Source: Lachnospiraceae bacterium (GTDB taxonomy: Bacteria > Bacillota > Clostridia > Lachnospirales > Lachnospiraceae). From it: a stretch of DNA of 64,000 nucleotides. A program made the translations under genes and the position numbers. The notes beneath the pieces are model-generated. The model searched no databases, had not been told where the DNA came from, and was given only the letters and a program-made list of their open reading frames with translations. The stretch covers positions 257,491 to 321,490 of the forward strand of contig JAAUZL010000024.1 in the NCBI GenBank assembly GCA_014804615.1, written 5' to 3'. This document shows positions 1-9,125 of this stretch, piece by piece. Positions within the stretch are counted from its first letter, which is position 1. The number at the start of each line of letters is the position of its first letter.

Positions 1-953
1 CCCACATACATCAGCTGACTGGACCGTTCTGTCACAGTGATCCGTGTACTCTGTACCAGTTCCTTCATCTGTCCCTGCCCGAAGATGTCCTGAATCCTTT
101 TTCTATAATCCTTCCCCGGATTGCGCAATTCATTTTTCATCAAATGCACAAGCATATAGCAGCACTCTCTGTCTACGGCCTGCTCTCCGCCCGGCACACG
201 TTTGTCCGAAACTGCCCGTCTCAGGCATGCTACCACCCTCTGCAGGCTGTCATAATTTCCGGCATCATAAGCGTGGATCATAGAACTCTCCACATAGCGA
301 TAGTGATAAAATAACGCGTCTTTCATGACCACCACCCGGGTACTGTTTAAAAGCGCCGGGTACATCATGTTTACATCCTCTCCAAACCGTACTCTGTAAT
401 CATAATACGGCTCATTCCCCTCAAAGACAGACTTCTCGCATAATTTCATACAACGAGACAGGGGCAGCGCTCTCTGCTCCTGACCTATCAGCTTTGCTTT
501 GATCTCGGATACAAGTTCTTCTTTCTGATAGACGCCCGGTGCAGCTTTGCTGTATACAGGTTCCGTCTTCTTCTGCTTCTCCCGCAGATGATTGCAGCAG
601 ACGATCTCGCCACGCTTCCCTGCCAGACGATCCGCCATTTCGCTGAGCATCTCCGGTTCCACATAATCATCGCTGTCCACAAACATATAATAATCGCCTG
701 CCGCCGCGTTCATTCCTGCTACACAGGCTGAACCCGGCCCGCCGTTCTCTTTATGGACCACCCGAACCTGTTCATATTTATGTCCGTATTCATCACAGAT
801 TTCTCCACTGCCATCCGTGGAGGCATCGTCCACAAGAATCACTTCCAGATTCTTATAGTCCTGTCGCAGAATACTGTCCACACACTCCCGCAGATAAGTC
901 TTCGTATTGTAGACCGGCACGATCACACTGATCATCGGTTTTGTTTTCTTCAT
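1..953 (-). CDS. GT2 glycosyltransferase, 3' end cut by window
   Basis: Incomplete gene: translation from the ATG at 953 stays open to the window edge (317 codons). The N-terminus has the GT-A nucleotide-sugar fold: a hydrophobic strand (ISVIVPVYN), the VDDASTDG motif near residue 41 and the FVDSDD metal-binding motif near residue 93. Family members transfer a sugar from an activated nucleotide donor to a lipid-linked glycan on the cytoplasmic face of the membrane; the sugar cannot be told from sequence. It begins 3 bp after the stop of the preceding GT2 (957), with a weak purine-rich site (GAGAG) before the ATG, so it is probably translationally coupled. It is the most distal gene of the visible operon. 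Confidence 0.9.
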   Translation of the reverse strand, partial: MKKTKPMISVIVPVYNTKTYLRECVDSILRQDYKNLEVILVDDASTDGSGEICDEYGHKYEQVRVVHKENGGPGSACVAGMNAAAGDYYMFVDSDDYVEPEMLSEMADRLAGKRGEIVCCNHLREKQKKTEPVYSKAAPGVYQKEELVSEIKAKLIGQEQRALPLSRCMKLCEKSVFEGNEPYYDYRVRFGEDVNMMYPALLNSTRVVVMKDALFYHYRYVESSMIHAYDAGNYDSLQRVVACLRRAVSDKRVPGGEQAVDRECCYMLVHLMKNELRNPGKDYRKRIQDIFGQGQMKELVQSTRITVTERSSQLMYV

Positions 954-956
954 CTC

Positions 957-1973
957 TCAATCTTCCCTTTTCTGTTTTTTTTGCAGACGGTAAAGCCACA
1001 CATAAAGTCCCGGCCAAAGCGCGAACATTCTCACCTTGATTCCATAGCCGGAGGGCAGAAAGGAATAGCATGCTCTCTTGCCCGCAAGCGCCGTAAGCTT
1101 CCTGTGACATACGCGCAGATATTCTCCCGCCCTTTTTCGCTCAGTCCCGGAAAGCAGGGCAATTTTCCCGACCGTGAGCATAACCGCCACCATGATCTGA
1201 GCATCCGCCTGTACCGCCAGAGATTCCTCCTGTTTTACGATCAGCTCCCGCGCCATCTCCCAGCAGTAAATCTGATCCATATAAGCCGGTGTAAAGGGCC
1301 TTTGCATGACACCGCCAAGATTCTGATAGTACCCGTAACCGGGCCAGGTCGTTTCCACAGCCCGTTCCACATGCGGCAGAAGCTCTACCAGAAACAGCAT
1401 GTCCTCGCCGACACTCAATCCCTGCCTGAAACGCACCTGCCTGATCAGCCTTCGCTTATAAAGCTTGCTCCAGCATCGGGTATTTCCCCGCAGAAGACTT
1501 TCTTTTAAATAGGACCCGCTATCATAATATGTCATCTCAGACATCGGTTCTGTCCGCTCTTGAGACGCTTCTGTCCCGGCAAGCTGTTCCCACTCTCCCT
1601 CTGTTCCCCAGACGACAAACCGACAGCCTGCCATATCGCTGTTTGTCTCCTGCAGCATTTCATAGAGCCGTCTAAGCATTCCCGGCCGCATTCGGTCGTC
1701 TGCATCCACAAAAGTGATATAGTCCCCTTTCGCCTGTTCCAGGCCACGGTTTCTTGCCATGGAAACTCCCAAGTCCGGCATTTCAATAACCTGCAGGTTC
1801 TCATACTGTCCGGACAGCCGGCTGCAGATTTCCGCCGTCGCATCTGTAGAACCGTCATTTATCACAAGAATCTCCAGCTCCTCATAATCCTGTGTAACGA
1901 TACTCTCTATGCACTTTTCCAGATATGCCTCCCCGTTGTGAACAGGGACGATCACACTGATCAAATCCTTCAT
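957..1973 (-). CDS. GT2 family glycosyltransferase
   Basis: 338 aa, normal length for EpsJ/CpsJ-type GT2 enzymes. Residues 1-110 form the GT-A core, with VINDGSTDATAEIC near residue 38 and the FVDADD metal site near residue 88. A conserved region after residue 185 (VGEDMLFLVELL) is typical of capsule GT2s, where GED contributes to acceptor binding and catalysis. The C-terminal part is basic and amphipathic, suggesting peripheral membrane binding. The ATG is preceded by AGGAAGG at suitable spacing. It lies between an acyltransferase gene and another GT2, consistent with adding a side or backbone sugar. The N-terminal core resembles the next gene (1-953), so the two may be paralogues. Donor and acceptor are unknown. 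Confidence 0.92.
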   Translation of the reverse strand: MKDLISVIVPVHNGEAYLEKCIESIVTQDYEELEILVINDGSTDATAEICSRLSGQYENLQVIEMPDLGVSMARNRGLEQAKGDYITFVDADDRMRPGMLRRLYEMLQETNSDMAGCRFVVWGTEGEWEQLAGTEASQERTEPMSEMTYYDSGSYLKESLLRGNTRCWSKLYKRRLIRQVRFRQGLSVGEDMLFLVELLPHVERAVETTWPGYGYYQNLGGVMQRPFTPAYMDQIYCWEMARELIVKQEESLAVQADAQIMVAVMLTVGKIALLSGTERKRAGEYLRVCHRKLTALAGKRACYSFLPSGYGIKVRMFALWPGLYVWLYRLQKKQKRED

Positions 1974-2006
1974 TCCTTAAAACCTTCCTAAGGCAGCTCA
2001 CGCCAC

Positions 2007-2534
2007 TTACTCCGACGCCTTACAGCAATTTTCTCTTCTCTGGAAAAACATCGTCCCCGGAGGAACCTCCCCCTTTACTACGCTTCCGGCTGCAATTACA
2101 CAGTCGTCTCCGATCCGTGCCCCCCGCAGGATCGTGCAGTTTGCACCCACCCAGACACGATCTCCAATCTGAATCTCGCCGATCAGATACTCACTGTTTT
2201 CATCCTTATAGTTATGGTCATGATCCACGATCACCGTATTGTTGCCAAACTTACAGTAGTTCCCGATCTGCGTCCTGCCCATACAGGCCACACTGCTGCC
2301 CGTATTAAAGAAAACATGCGAACCTACCTGAAGCTGTGCGTCCGGTCCACACTGGAAGTAAAGATGTCCTCTGTTCTGAATCCTCGTGCCAAGACAAACT
2401 CTGCCTCCCGGCTCAATCTCCAAATGCACATGATCAAAACCCTCCACCGGAGAAACGCTGATCCTGCTGCCCAAACGACATTTCCAATATATGCTTCTCA
2501 GTACGCTTCTTACCGCACGTCCGAACATGTTCAT
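2007..2534 (-). CDS. Left-handed beta-helix (hexapeptide) acyltransferase
   Basis: 175 aa. From about residue 40 to 165 the protein is built of hexapeptide turns ([LIV]-G-x4 repeats, e.g. IGDRVWVGANCTIL and IGDDCVIAAGSVVKG), the hallmark of trimeric left-handed parallel beta-helix acyltransferases such as WcaF, LacA and NeuD. The catalytic-type histidine is probably in VDHDHNY near residue 110. These cytoplasmic enzymes usually O-acetylate a sugar from acetyl-CoA. The basic N-terminus (about 25 residues) precedes the helix domain. The start is supported by AGGAG and GAGG upstream of 2534. Set between a GT4 and two GT2s, it most likely acetylates a residue of the growing repeat unit. The acyl group and position are not determined. 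Confidence 0.88.
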   Translation of the reverse strand: MNMFGRAVRSVLRSIYWKCRLGSRISVSPVEGFDHVHLEIEPGGRVCLGTRIQNRGHLYFQCGPDAQLQVGSHVFFNTGSSVACMGRTQIGNYCKFGNNTVIVDHDHNYKDENSEYLIGEIQIGDRVWVGANCTILRGARIGDDCVIAAGSVVKGEVPPGTMFFQRRENCCKASE

Positions 2535-2554
2535 ACCTCATTCACTCCTGTAAT

Positions 2555-3634
2555 CTAGCTTTTCCCTTCTCGAAATTTACCTGTCACACAGGCCCGTTCA
2601 TAAACCGCTTCCAGCTTGGCAAGATGCCGTTCCAGACTATATTCCGACTCCGCCTTTTCTCTGGCCGCTCTCCCACAGGCCATCAGGCAGGCATCATCCG
2701 TCAGCAAACGCTCTATCGCTGTTGCCAATGCCTCCGTATCCCCGGGTGTCGCAAGAAACCCGCTTACACCGTCCTGTATCAACTGAGGAATACCACCCAC
2801 CGAAGTGGTCACAATACCCAGTCCATACGCCATCGCCTCCAGAAGCGCCATAGGCATACCTTCATTGTAGCTGGGAAACAAAAAAATACTGCTCTCTTTC
2901 AAAAGCCGCTCTTTCTCCCTTCCTCGTACCCAGCCCGGAAAAGAGACTTCCTCTGAGAGCCCTTTTTCAAGGAATACGCCCTTGATCCGCTCCATCTCGC
3001 CGTCGCCCGCCATCACCAGCTTTACACCAGAACAGTGTTTTTTTACCTGCTCCAGAATGACCGGGATATCAAAACATCCCTTGCGCTCCCCCAGTTCTCC
3101 CAAAAATAATATCTGTTTTCTATCTCTTCTCGCATCAGAAGGCATCTCGGGAATGCGGCAATAATTTTCCAAAACATCAATCCTGTCCCGGGGAACCATC
3201 TGTTCCAAACGATCCGCCCATTCCGCCGACAGTGCCACCAAGCGCGTGCATTTACCGTAAATCTTTTTAATCCTCCTGCGTTTTACCTCGGAGGCGTTCT
3301 CATAAAAACTGTCAAACTCCGCTCCGTGAATATGATTCACCACGGGAATCCCCCGGGCGGCGCTCCACAGGATAAAGGGCATTTTTCGATAAAAACTGGG
3401 GCCAAAAGAAGAATGTACATGCACCAGATCCGGCGCATCTCTCCGCAGAAGCCTAAAAAATGCAAAATATGCCTTAAGAGCCTTTGCCAGTTTGCTCCAC
3501 TTACTGCCATTCTGGTAAGATTCAATATAGGTAATACGGTAATGCTCCTCCAGCACGCTCCCTCGATATCCGTTCACCACGGAAGCGATCCCGCCCTTCA
3601 CGGCCTCGTTCGGCACGATCATACATACATGCAA
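2555..3634 (-). CDS. GT4 family glycosyltransferase (TTG start)
   Basis: About 359 aa, GT-B fold. The N-terminal Rossmann half has the KGGI glycine loop of GT4 enzymes (near residue 14). The C-terminal half has GELGERKG and the E-x7-E signature FPSYNEGMPMALLEAMAYG near residue 257, where the first Glu contacts the nucleotide sugar. I choose the TTG at 3634: a strong GGGAGGA (3641-3647) sits 6 bases upstream, and starting there puts the first beta strand (HVCMIVPNE) at the N-terminus, as in relatives. An in-frame extension to 3682 has no such site. The gene follows the initiating sugar transferase by about 50 bp, so it may add the second sugar of the repeat unit, but that is inference. Confidence 0.9.
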   Translation of the reverse strand: MHVCMIVPNEAVKGGIASVVNGYRGSVLEEHYRITYIESYQNGSKWSKLAKALKAYFAFFRLLRRDAPDLVHVHSSFGPSFYRKMPFILWSAARGIPVVNHIHGAEFDSFYENASEVKRRRIKKIYGKCTRLVALSAEWADRLEQMVPRDRIDVLENYCRIPEMPSDARRDRKQILFLGELGERKGCFDIPVILEQVKKHCSGVKLVMAGDGEMERIKGVFLEKGLSEEVSFPGWVRGREKERLLKESSIFLFPSYNEGMPMALLEAMAYGLGIVTTSVGGIPQLIQDGVSGFLATPGDTEALATAIERLLTDDACLMACGRAAREKAESEYSLERHLAKLEAVYERACVTGKFREGKS

Positions 3635-3686
3635 TACTTGTCCTCCCCAATCTGTTATTAGAAAAATTTCAGCATCGGGCAACCGC

Positions 3687-5099
3687 TTATTTGGATCCTT
3701 TGCCGATAAGCACCACCCAGATCGTCTGTAGCAGAATCTTGATATCCAGCCCTAATGTCCAGTTGTCGATATACTCCAGATCCAGCTTCACCACCTCGTC
3801 AAAATCCACGATCTCACTGCGCCCGCTGATCTGCCACAGGCCGGTAAGCCCGGGCGTCATACTGATCCGTCTCCGGTAATGAGAATTATATTGCTCAAAC
3901 TCCCCTTCCGTCGGCGGTCTGGTGCCCACCAGACTCATATCGCCCCGGACAATGTTAAAAAACTGCGGTAGCTCGTCTATGCTTGTCTTTCTGATAAATT
4001 TCCCGACTCTTGTGATTCGCGGATCGTTCTCCATCTTGAACATCAATCCATGCATTTCATTCTGCGCTTCCAGCTCTTTCTTGCGCTCTTCCGCATCAAT
4101 ATACATGGAGCGGAATTTGTATATTTTAAATCTTCTTCCATTCTTGCCGATTCTGGTCTGCGCAAAAAAAACAGGTCCCGGCGAATCCACTCGAATGGCG
4201 ATTGCCACAAAGGGCGTGATAAAAATTGTGATCAAGCTTCCTACCAGGCCACCCAAAATATCGATCAGCCGTTTGACAACCATGCGCCTGTAGTCGAAAT
4301 GATTGATCGAGTATGTCACCACTGTATATCCCGCAAAGCTCCCCACTCTCACTTCCTTCTGCGGCCGTTCGATGATATCTATATTGTAATGACATGCAAT
4401 CCCCATGGATTCCAGATCATAGATCATATGCTTCACATATCCTTTATCTTCTTCCGGCAGATTGATAAATACCTCGTCAAGCGGCATCTGTCTCGCCAGA
4501 TCAAGCACATCCTTCCCGTCTGCATTTACTTTGATCCCGTCTATCACCACGCCTTTGCGGTCCACGTCCACACAGGCGAGCGCTACGATCTCATAGTTGA
4601 TATCCATAGCCGCCTTTAAATCAGACACAGTCTTATCCAGCACGGAATCTTTTGTAATGATCATAATCTTCACAATATTGGTCTTCGAGGTGAAATAGAG
4701 GCGCAATGCCTTTTTCATCCCGATCCTCACGCCCCATACGACGAAAATGTCCAAAACTGCAAAGTACCCCATTACAAGTCGTGAAACGTCGGAGCCTCGC
4801 TGCAGCATGAACAAAAATGCCATAACTGACAATTCCATAAAAATATTAAATTTTATGACCGCTACGAACTCAACGAGGACACCTCGCTTCAGGAATTCCC
4901 TGTTCCAGTCAAACAGGAAGCTGTAGATCGTACAAAACAACAGAAAACCGATGCATACCACGAAGTGAAGTTCCGGCTCATCGACCCGTCTGAATTTGTG
5001 GAAACGTATTAAAATAGCAATGGTATATGAGATGGCAATACTGACCAGATCCATAAAGAGCAGCCAATATCCCTCTATTATTTTCATTTTACGGTTCAT
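3687..5099 (-). CDS. Polyprenyl glycosylphosphotransferase (WbaP/WcaJ-type)
   Basis: 470 aa, full length for the large initiating phosphoglycosyltransferases. The N-terminal half has about four transmembrane helices (residues 10-130) and a cytosolic nucleotide-binding-like region (about 145-250). A re-entrant membrane helix near 275-300 precedes the catalytic bacterial sugar transferase domain: KRLIDILGG, KIYKFRSM, KTSIDELPQFFNI and a SLVGTRPP segment near residue 390. Such enzymes transfer a sugar 1-phosphate from UDP-sugar to undecaprenyl phosphate and so start repeat-unit assembly. It is one of two initiating transferases in the window (the other is at 48921-49589), with the first GT4 of this segment directly downstream. 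It lies just outside the AT-rich island. The sugar is unknown (glucose or galactose are common for the family). Confidence 0.95.
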   Translation of the reverse strand: MNRKMKIIEGYWLLFMDLVSIAISYTIAILIRFHKFRRVDEPELHFVVCIGFLLFCTIYSFLFDWNREFLKRGVLVEFVAVIKFNIFMELSVMAFLFMLQRGSDVSRLVMGYFAVLDIFVVWGVRIGMKKALRLYFTSKTNIVKIMIITKDSVLDKTVSDLKAAMDINYEIVALACVDVDRKGVVIDGIKVNADGKDVLDLARQMPLDEVFINLPEEDKGYVKHMIYDLESMGIACHYNIDIIERPQKEVRVGSFAGYTVVTYSINHFDYRRMVVKRLIDILGGLVGSLITIFITPFVAIAIRVDSPGPVFFAQTRIGKNGRRFKIYKFRSMYIDAEERKKELEAQNEMHGLMFKMENDPRITRVGKFIRKTSIDELPQFFNIVRGDMSLVGTRPPTEGEFEQYNSHYRRRISMTPGLTGLWQISGRSEIVDFDEVVKLDLEYIDNWTLGLDIKILLQTIWVVLIGKGSK

Positions 5100-5191
5100 T
5101 CCGATCCCTCAGGCAATCTATACTATAATTAAAAACAATATATCAATTTAGAATACCATTTTTCGGGAAAAATTTCAATCTATGCCAGTTT
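5100..5191 (-). promoter_or_regulatory. AT-rich gap with weak promoter-like sequence
   Basis: This 92-bp gap separates the AT-rich island from the initiating transferase. On the minus strand TTGATA (5141-5146) and TATAGA (5117-5122) are 18 bp apart, resembling a sigma-A promoter, but the implied leader before the ATG at 5099 would be very short. A short AT-only inverted repeat (ATTTTTC/GAAAAAT) lies upstream and has no U-run typical of an intrinsic terminator. The gap may be a junction where the island joined an older operon. Promoter activity is not established. Confidence 0.2.
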
Positions 5192-6634
5192 TTATTTGAG
5201 TCTATACAGACTGCAATCACTATTCTCTATAAGAAGCTCATAACTCTCCTGCAATTTCGTTTTCACAATACTATTCGCTATCTCTTTATCTGCCCTTGTT
5301 ACGATCCATACAGGAGGATTTGTTTCTAGCATCTCCTTAACTTCTGATGCAATCTGTGGCGAAAGCTCCATGTAATGTTCCTGCCAACCACAATATTTAC
5401 AATATGGCATAATATCCGCGATCGCATACCAACGCATGGGCACTTCATATGCCCATACCGAATTGCGTTCTTCTTCCGGAATGCAGTCTGCTATTTCCAT
5501 TGCACTTTGATACGCTGTATCGTCTCCTATCTGTCCCAATATGGAAGCCCCCGCTCTTATCATCTTATAACCGGGGTAAGCGAAGCAGATCAGGATAACT
5601 GCCGCCGTTACGATTTTTACGGCAGTTTTCCTATCTCTCCATGTTTCTGCCAGTCTCCATATTCCAAACATCATGTTGGGAATGATCAAAATATAGTCAT
5701 GAAGCGTACTGTTCCCCATTCCAAGCGTGATCATCATACCCGCCGTATTACATATGACAAGCATCCATATCTTTTTATTGTCTTGCTTAGTCAAGAGAAA
5801 TATCAGAATCGGAAACAAAAGAGTGATCAAAAAAATACCGCCTGTTCCAATCGCATACCCTTCCGTTCCGTACACAAACCCAAAGACAAATACGCAATAT
5901 AACATACTGGCTATTTCACCGTAATATCCAAAGTAAAGCAGCGGCAATACAAACGCTGCCGCAACTCCCAAAAGAAAGGCTGCCGCATTCTCCCAAAAAT
6001 TTCTCCACTTTCCGCTTTTGATCAGGTGAACCGTAACGGTAAAGACAATTGCGCATATCATAACGGAATTGGTGATCCGAATAAGTGCAAGCACTCCAAA
6101 ACACACACCATAAAGAAACCCATACAATGGCTTATGTTCTTCCCTTTCCTCCATTATAAAATCTAAGGAAAGATACATCGGTAACAGTAAAAAAAGCAGG
6201 CTCCATTCCTCCGTCAGGTTACCGCCTTCCATCGTAGAGGAAAGCACAATATATAGCGGAAGACTGACAAGCAGACTATTTATGATCCCTCTGCCGTGAA
6301 AATATTGCCTGAAAATTTTCTGGCACAGAAATAATATCATACCCATATTAAAACACTGTAATATAAAGATCCCCAACCGGCCGTAGCAAATCAGTTGTGC
6401 CGCATATTCAATGAAGAACAGCCACGGTCCCTTCATATCATAAAAATCCCTGTAAGGCAGATATCCCTTCGTCATACCTGCCCCCACCAATTGGAAAAAG
6501 GAAGAATCCCAGCCATAGGAATGTGGAAACAACGGACTTGTCATATACGAGAAACATAGCAAAAAGAGAATCCCGCTTCCCCATAACAATATCATTGACC
6601 ATATTGGCTCTTTTTCTAACCTGTCCGTTCTCAT
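5192..6634 (-). CDS. GT-C-like integral membrane glycosyltransferase
   Basis: 480 aa with about ten to twelve hydrophobic segments. After the first helix comes a loop with SYGWDSSFFQLVGAGM and then LPYRDFYDMKGPW (residues 39-70). This acidic-residue loop followed by YRD..D.KGP is typical of GT39/ArnT-like membrane enzymes that use polyprenyl-phosphate sugars on the outer membrane face. The last 90 residues are soluble and probably extracytoplasmic. The protein at 9126-10667 shares the same PYRD..D.KGP block and similar length, so the two are paralogous. Base composition is noticeably more AT-rich than in genes outside 5.1-11.5 kb. The substrate is unknown. Confidence 0.85.
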   Translation of the reverse strand: MRTDRLEKEPIWSMILLWGSGILFLLCFSYMTSPLFPHSYGWDSSFFQLVGAGMTKGYLPYRDFYDMKGPWLFFIEYAAQLICYGRLGIFILQCFNMGMILFLCQKIFRQYFHGRGIINSLLVSLPLYIVLSSTMEGGNLTEEWSLLFLLLPMYLSLDFIMEEREEHKPLYGFLYGVCFGVLALIRITNSVMICAIVFTVTVHLIKSGKWRNFWENAAAFLLGVAAAFVLPLLYFGYYGEIASMLYCVFVFGFVYGTEGYAIGTGGIFLITLLFPILIFLLTKQDNKKIWMLVICNTAGMMITLGMGNSTLHDYILIIPNMMFGIWRLAETWRDRKTAVKIVTAAVILICFAYPGYKMIRAGASILGQIGDDTAYQSAMEIADCIPEEERNSVWAYEVPMRWYAIADIMPYCKYCGWQEHYMELSPQIASEVKEMLETNPPVWIVTRADKEIANSIVKTKLQESYELLIENSDCSLYRLK

Positions 6635-6671
6635 CTTTTATTCACATCCTTCAATAAAAATTTTGCCCTTC

Positions 6672-9113
6672 TTAGCTTTCTTCTTCCCAGACAGGCTTTA
6701 TACAATAATTTCTGTCAAGCTCTAACACTAGTTCGGAGCCGGAAATGATCTCTCCATTTACTTCCCAGCCGACAAACCGATATCCTTCGTCCGTATCTGC
6801 ATATAGACGGATATCGTAATCCGAATAATATCTGCCGAAAAACTCTTCACTGCCATCCAGGGTAAGCGTATTCAATCCTATCACGCCGCCATCTATATCC
6901 GCATGCTCAATCTCAACACCCGTCAATTCCCCCTGCAGGGAAAAATCCTGTTTCATATATGCCGTAATATGATCATAGCGTTTTTCATAAAAATCCTTCA
7001 ATACGGAAACAGCCTCATAATAATCGTCCTCATCAGCATTTTCATCCCGAAATCTTTGGTGGGACATCACTGCCGCATCACAATATCTTTCGGTCAATTC
7101 ATCAATCTCGGCAGATACCTTTTCTGCATTAAAATTTTTATTTGCCATATCCATAAAGGTTGTGACGAATTGCGCCTTAAATTCTGCATTCTGGAGCAAG
7201 GCAGTGAAAAGCTCGTCCCCCAGAATATTTTTCTGCCAGTTACCTTCTTTAAAAGAATCCGTATCGGCATCCGTATGCCCGGGTATCAACCCTGTAGAAT
7301 CATCCGTATCGAAAACGAACCATCGCCACCTGCCATCCTCATATGGCCCGCTGCCGGTTTCCCTGACACGCCATAATCCATAATTATTCCCTACCGAATC
7401 ACAATTGGCAATATAGACTTCAAAACAGAAATAATCAATATAGCTTTGTATATCCATCATCTGCTGTATCTGTTCGTAATTTTCATCCTGTGATAAGTCA
7501 TTGTTCACCGCAAAGTCGACCATATCCAGATACAGATCCTGCTCTTGCTCATCACCAATTCTTAACCCGGCATTCTTATATACGATCACATTGTCTTCTT
7601 CTACACCATAATGGCTTGCAAAATAGCTCGCATCCATTCTTTCCTGCAGATTATACAGCCCCCAATATTCCCCATTTAAGAATACCTGACAAGGTTCATA
7701 TTCCTGTATTCCCACATTCCTGTCTGCAACAAGCGTCTGGTTCAGCACATCTCTGATATTCGTAGCATACATATCCCGAGAAGCTCCCGTACGCAGCATC
7801 AAAGAGGATTCTTTTCTTCCAAACAATCCTTCACAGACATATGGATTCCCGTCCTTCTCCGGCAGAGCGATCAGATTAAAGCTCTTCTGATTACATATAT
7901 TGCTCCACGGGCCGCCTCGTATTCTAAGCCCGATCTGCTGTTTATAAACAAGATTTCCCGCTTTATCGAAATACTGCAAGGTATTCTCACGCTGCCAGCC
8001 TTTCCCGCTTCTCGAATAGTTTGCAGGCACGCGGAACATCCATTCTTCAGTTTCCTGTCGAAGCTCCTTCGTCCGTTCGCGGTTCATCTCCCACACGGCT
8101 CCCGTTACATAAATACCATTTTCAAATCCAAACAGATTATCCGGATCGGTGATCAATGAAATCACCGCTATATCCTCAAATCCGTCTTTTCCTTCATAAC
8201 CGACGAAATATACCGCACTGCTGTCACGCGATTTCCTTCCCTCTTCGTCAACCGCAATGGCACGAATGATATTGGCCTTCTCGACAGGCTGCGTTGGAAA
8301 ATAAACATCATCTAGCAAAGAAATGTCGACAATGTCAGCATATTTATTAGGCGTACCACTGATATCCGCAATCCATATCGGGCCATCATACACAAGGGAA
8401 TCCTTTGTAGGCTCCGTACCGTCCAGCGTATAATAAATATCACAGTTTTCACCCGCACCCATTTCCAATAAAAACGGCTCATCATAAAAACCGGAGGCTG
8501 CACTGAATAGGACTTCTACATCCGATATCACTTCCGGCTCCTGTATCTGCGCGGCATTCCTTTCTCCGGGAGTCGCTTCCGCCACCGTCCACTCGTCAAT
8601 AAATACTGCTGCATCCGGGCGTCTGGAATAGGAAACATCTCTGGCGATATTTAATGGAAGCTTTACTTTATCGATCACCTCTCCCGCCGCATTCGACAAA
8701 TACACCGTCTCCCCCGCTTTCAAGGCAAAATGCAGGTACGATGCAGAATCTTCTTCCGCCCAGGAATCCAATGATCCGTCCTGCCCCCACAACACCAGAT
8801 ATTCGCCGCTTTCGATAATACTGCCTTGCGGAAATGTATACCGTGTAAGCCGTGACTTATTATCCGAAAGACCAAAGCCACTGATATCAATTGCTCCGGA
8901 GGAAGGATTATATATTTCCACGTAATCGTTATATTCCCCTATTTTATCATAAATGATCGTATCGTTATAACAACATACTTCATTAAGTATAACGTTCCCC
9001 CCTGCTCCCAGACCATCACCGTCAAGAAGGGATTCTCCAATCACAACCACACTTGTAAGTAATGCTGTGGCAGCCACCAACCACACTCTGAAATCATGTA
9101 TGACGCGTTTCAT
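6672..9113 (-). CDS. Exported CotH-kinase protein with lamin-tail domain
   Basis: 813 aa, secreted or membrane-anchored. Residues 11-29 form a signal anchor. Residues 38-170 match the lamin-tail domain (VILNEVCCYN, DYVEIYNPSSGAIDISGF). A chitobiase-type C-terminal-like segment follows near 195-275 (DIYYTLDGTEPTKDS). The CotH domain occupies about 320-690, with WGLYNLQERMD and FVFDTDDSTG, the latter matching the acidic metal-binding motif of CotH. The last 60 residues (GYRFVGWEVNGE) resemble a bacterial repeat of cell-surface proteins. CotH of Bacillus spores is an atypical protein kinase; related proteins act outside the cell. In this operon it might phosphorylate a surface protein or glycan, or anchor material, but its target is unknown. 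It sits between two paralogous GT-C-like genes in the AT-rich island. Confidence 0.88.
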   Translation of the reverse strand: MKRVIHDFRVWLVAATALLTSVVVIGESLLDGDGLGAGGNVILNEVCCYNDTIIYDKIGEYNDYVEIYNPSSGAIDISGFGLSDNKSRLTRYTFPQGSIIESGEYLVLWGQDGSLDSWAEEDSASYLHFALKAGETVYLSNAAGEVIDKVKLPLNIARDVSYSRRPDAAVFIDEWTVAEATPGERNAAQIQEPEVISDVEVLFSAASGFYDEPFLLEMGAGENCDIYYTLDGTEPTKDSLVYDGPIWIADISGTPNKYADIVDISLLDDVYFPTQPVEKANIIRAIAVDEEGRKSRDSSAVYFVGYEGKDGFEDIAVISLITDPDNLFGFENGIYVTGAVWEMNRERTKELRQETEEWMFRVPANYSRSGKGWQRENTLQYFDKAGNLVYKQQIGLRIRGGPWSNICNQKSFNLIALPEKDGNPYVCEGLFGRKESSLMLRTGASRDMYATNIRDVLNQTLVADRNVGIQEYEPCQVFLNGEYWGLYNLQERMDASYFASHYGVEEDNVIVYKNAGLRIGDEQEQDLYLDMVDFAVNNDLSQDENYEQIQQMMDIQSYIDYFCFEVYIANCDSVGNNYGLWRVRETGSGPYEDGRWRWFVFDTDDSTGLIPGHTDADTDSFKEGNWQKNILGDELFTALLQNAEFKAQFVTTFMDMANKNFNAEKVSAEIDELTERYCDAAVMSHQRFRDENADEDDYYEAVSVLKDFYEKRYDHITAYMKQDFSLQGELTGVEIEHADIDGGVIGLNTLTLDGSEEFFGRYYSDYDIRLYADTDEGYRFVGWEVNGEIISGSELVLELDRNYCIKPVWEEES

Positions 9114-9125
9114 TCATCTGCCTCA

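Noticed and set aside
753..1508. Plus-strand frame of 251 codons over two GT2 genes
   Set aside because: Low-complexity, His/Pro/Arg-rich translation typical of antisense to GC-rich coding DNA; the minus strand encodes clear GT2 motifs.
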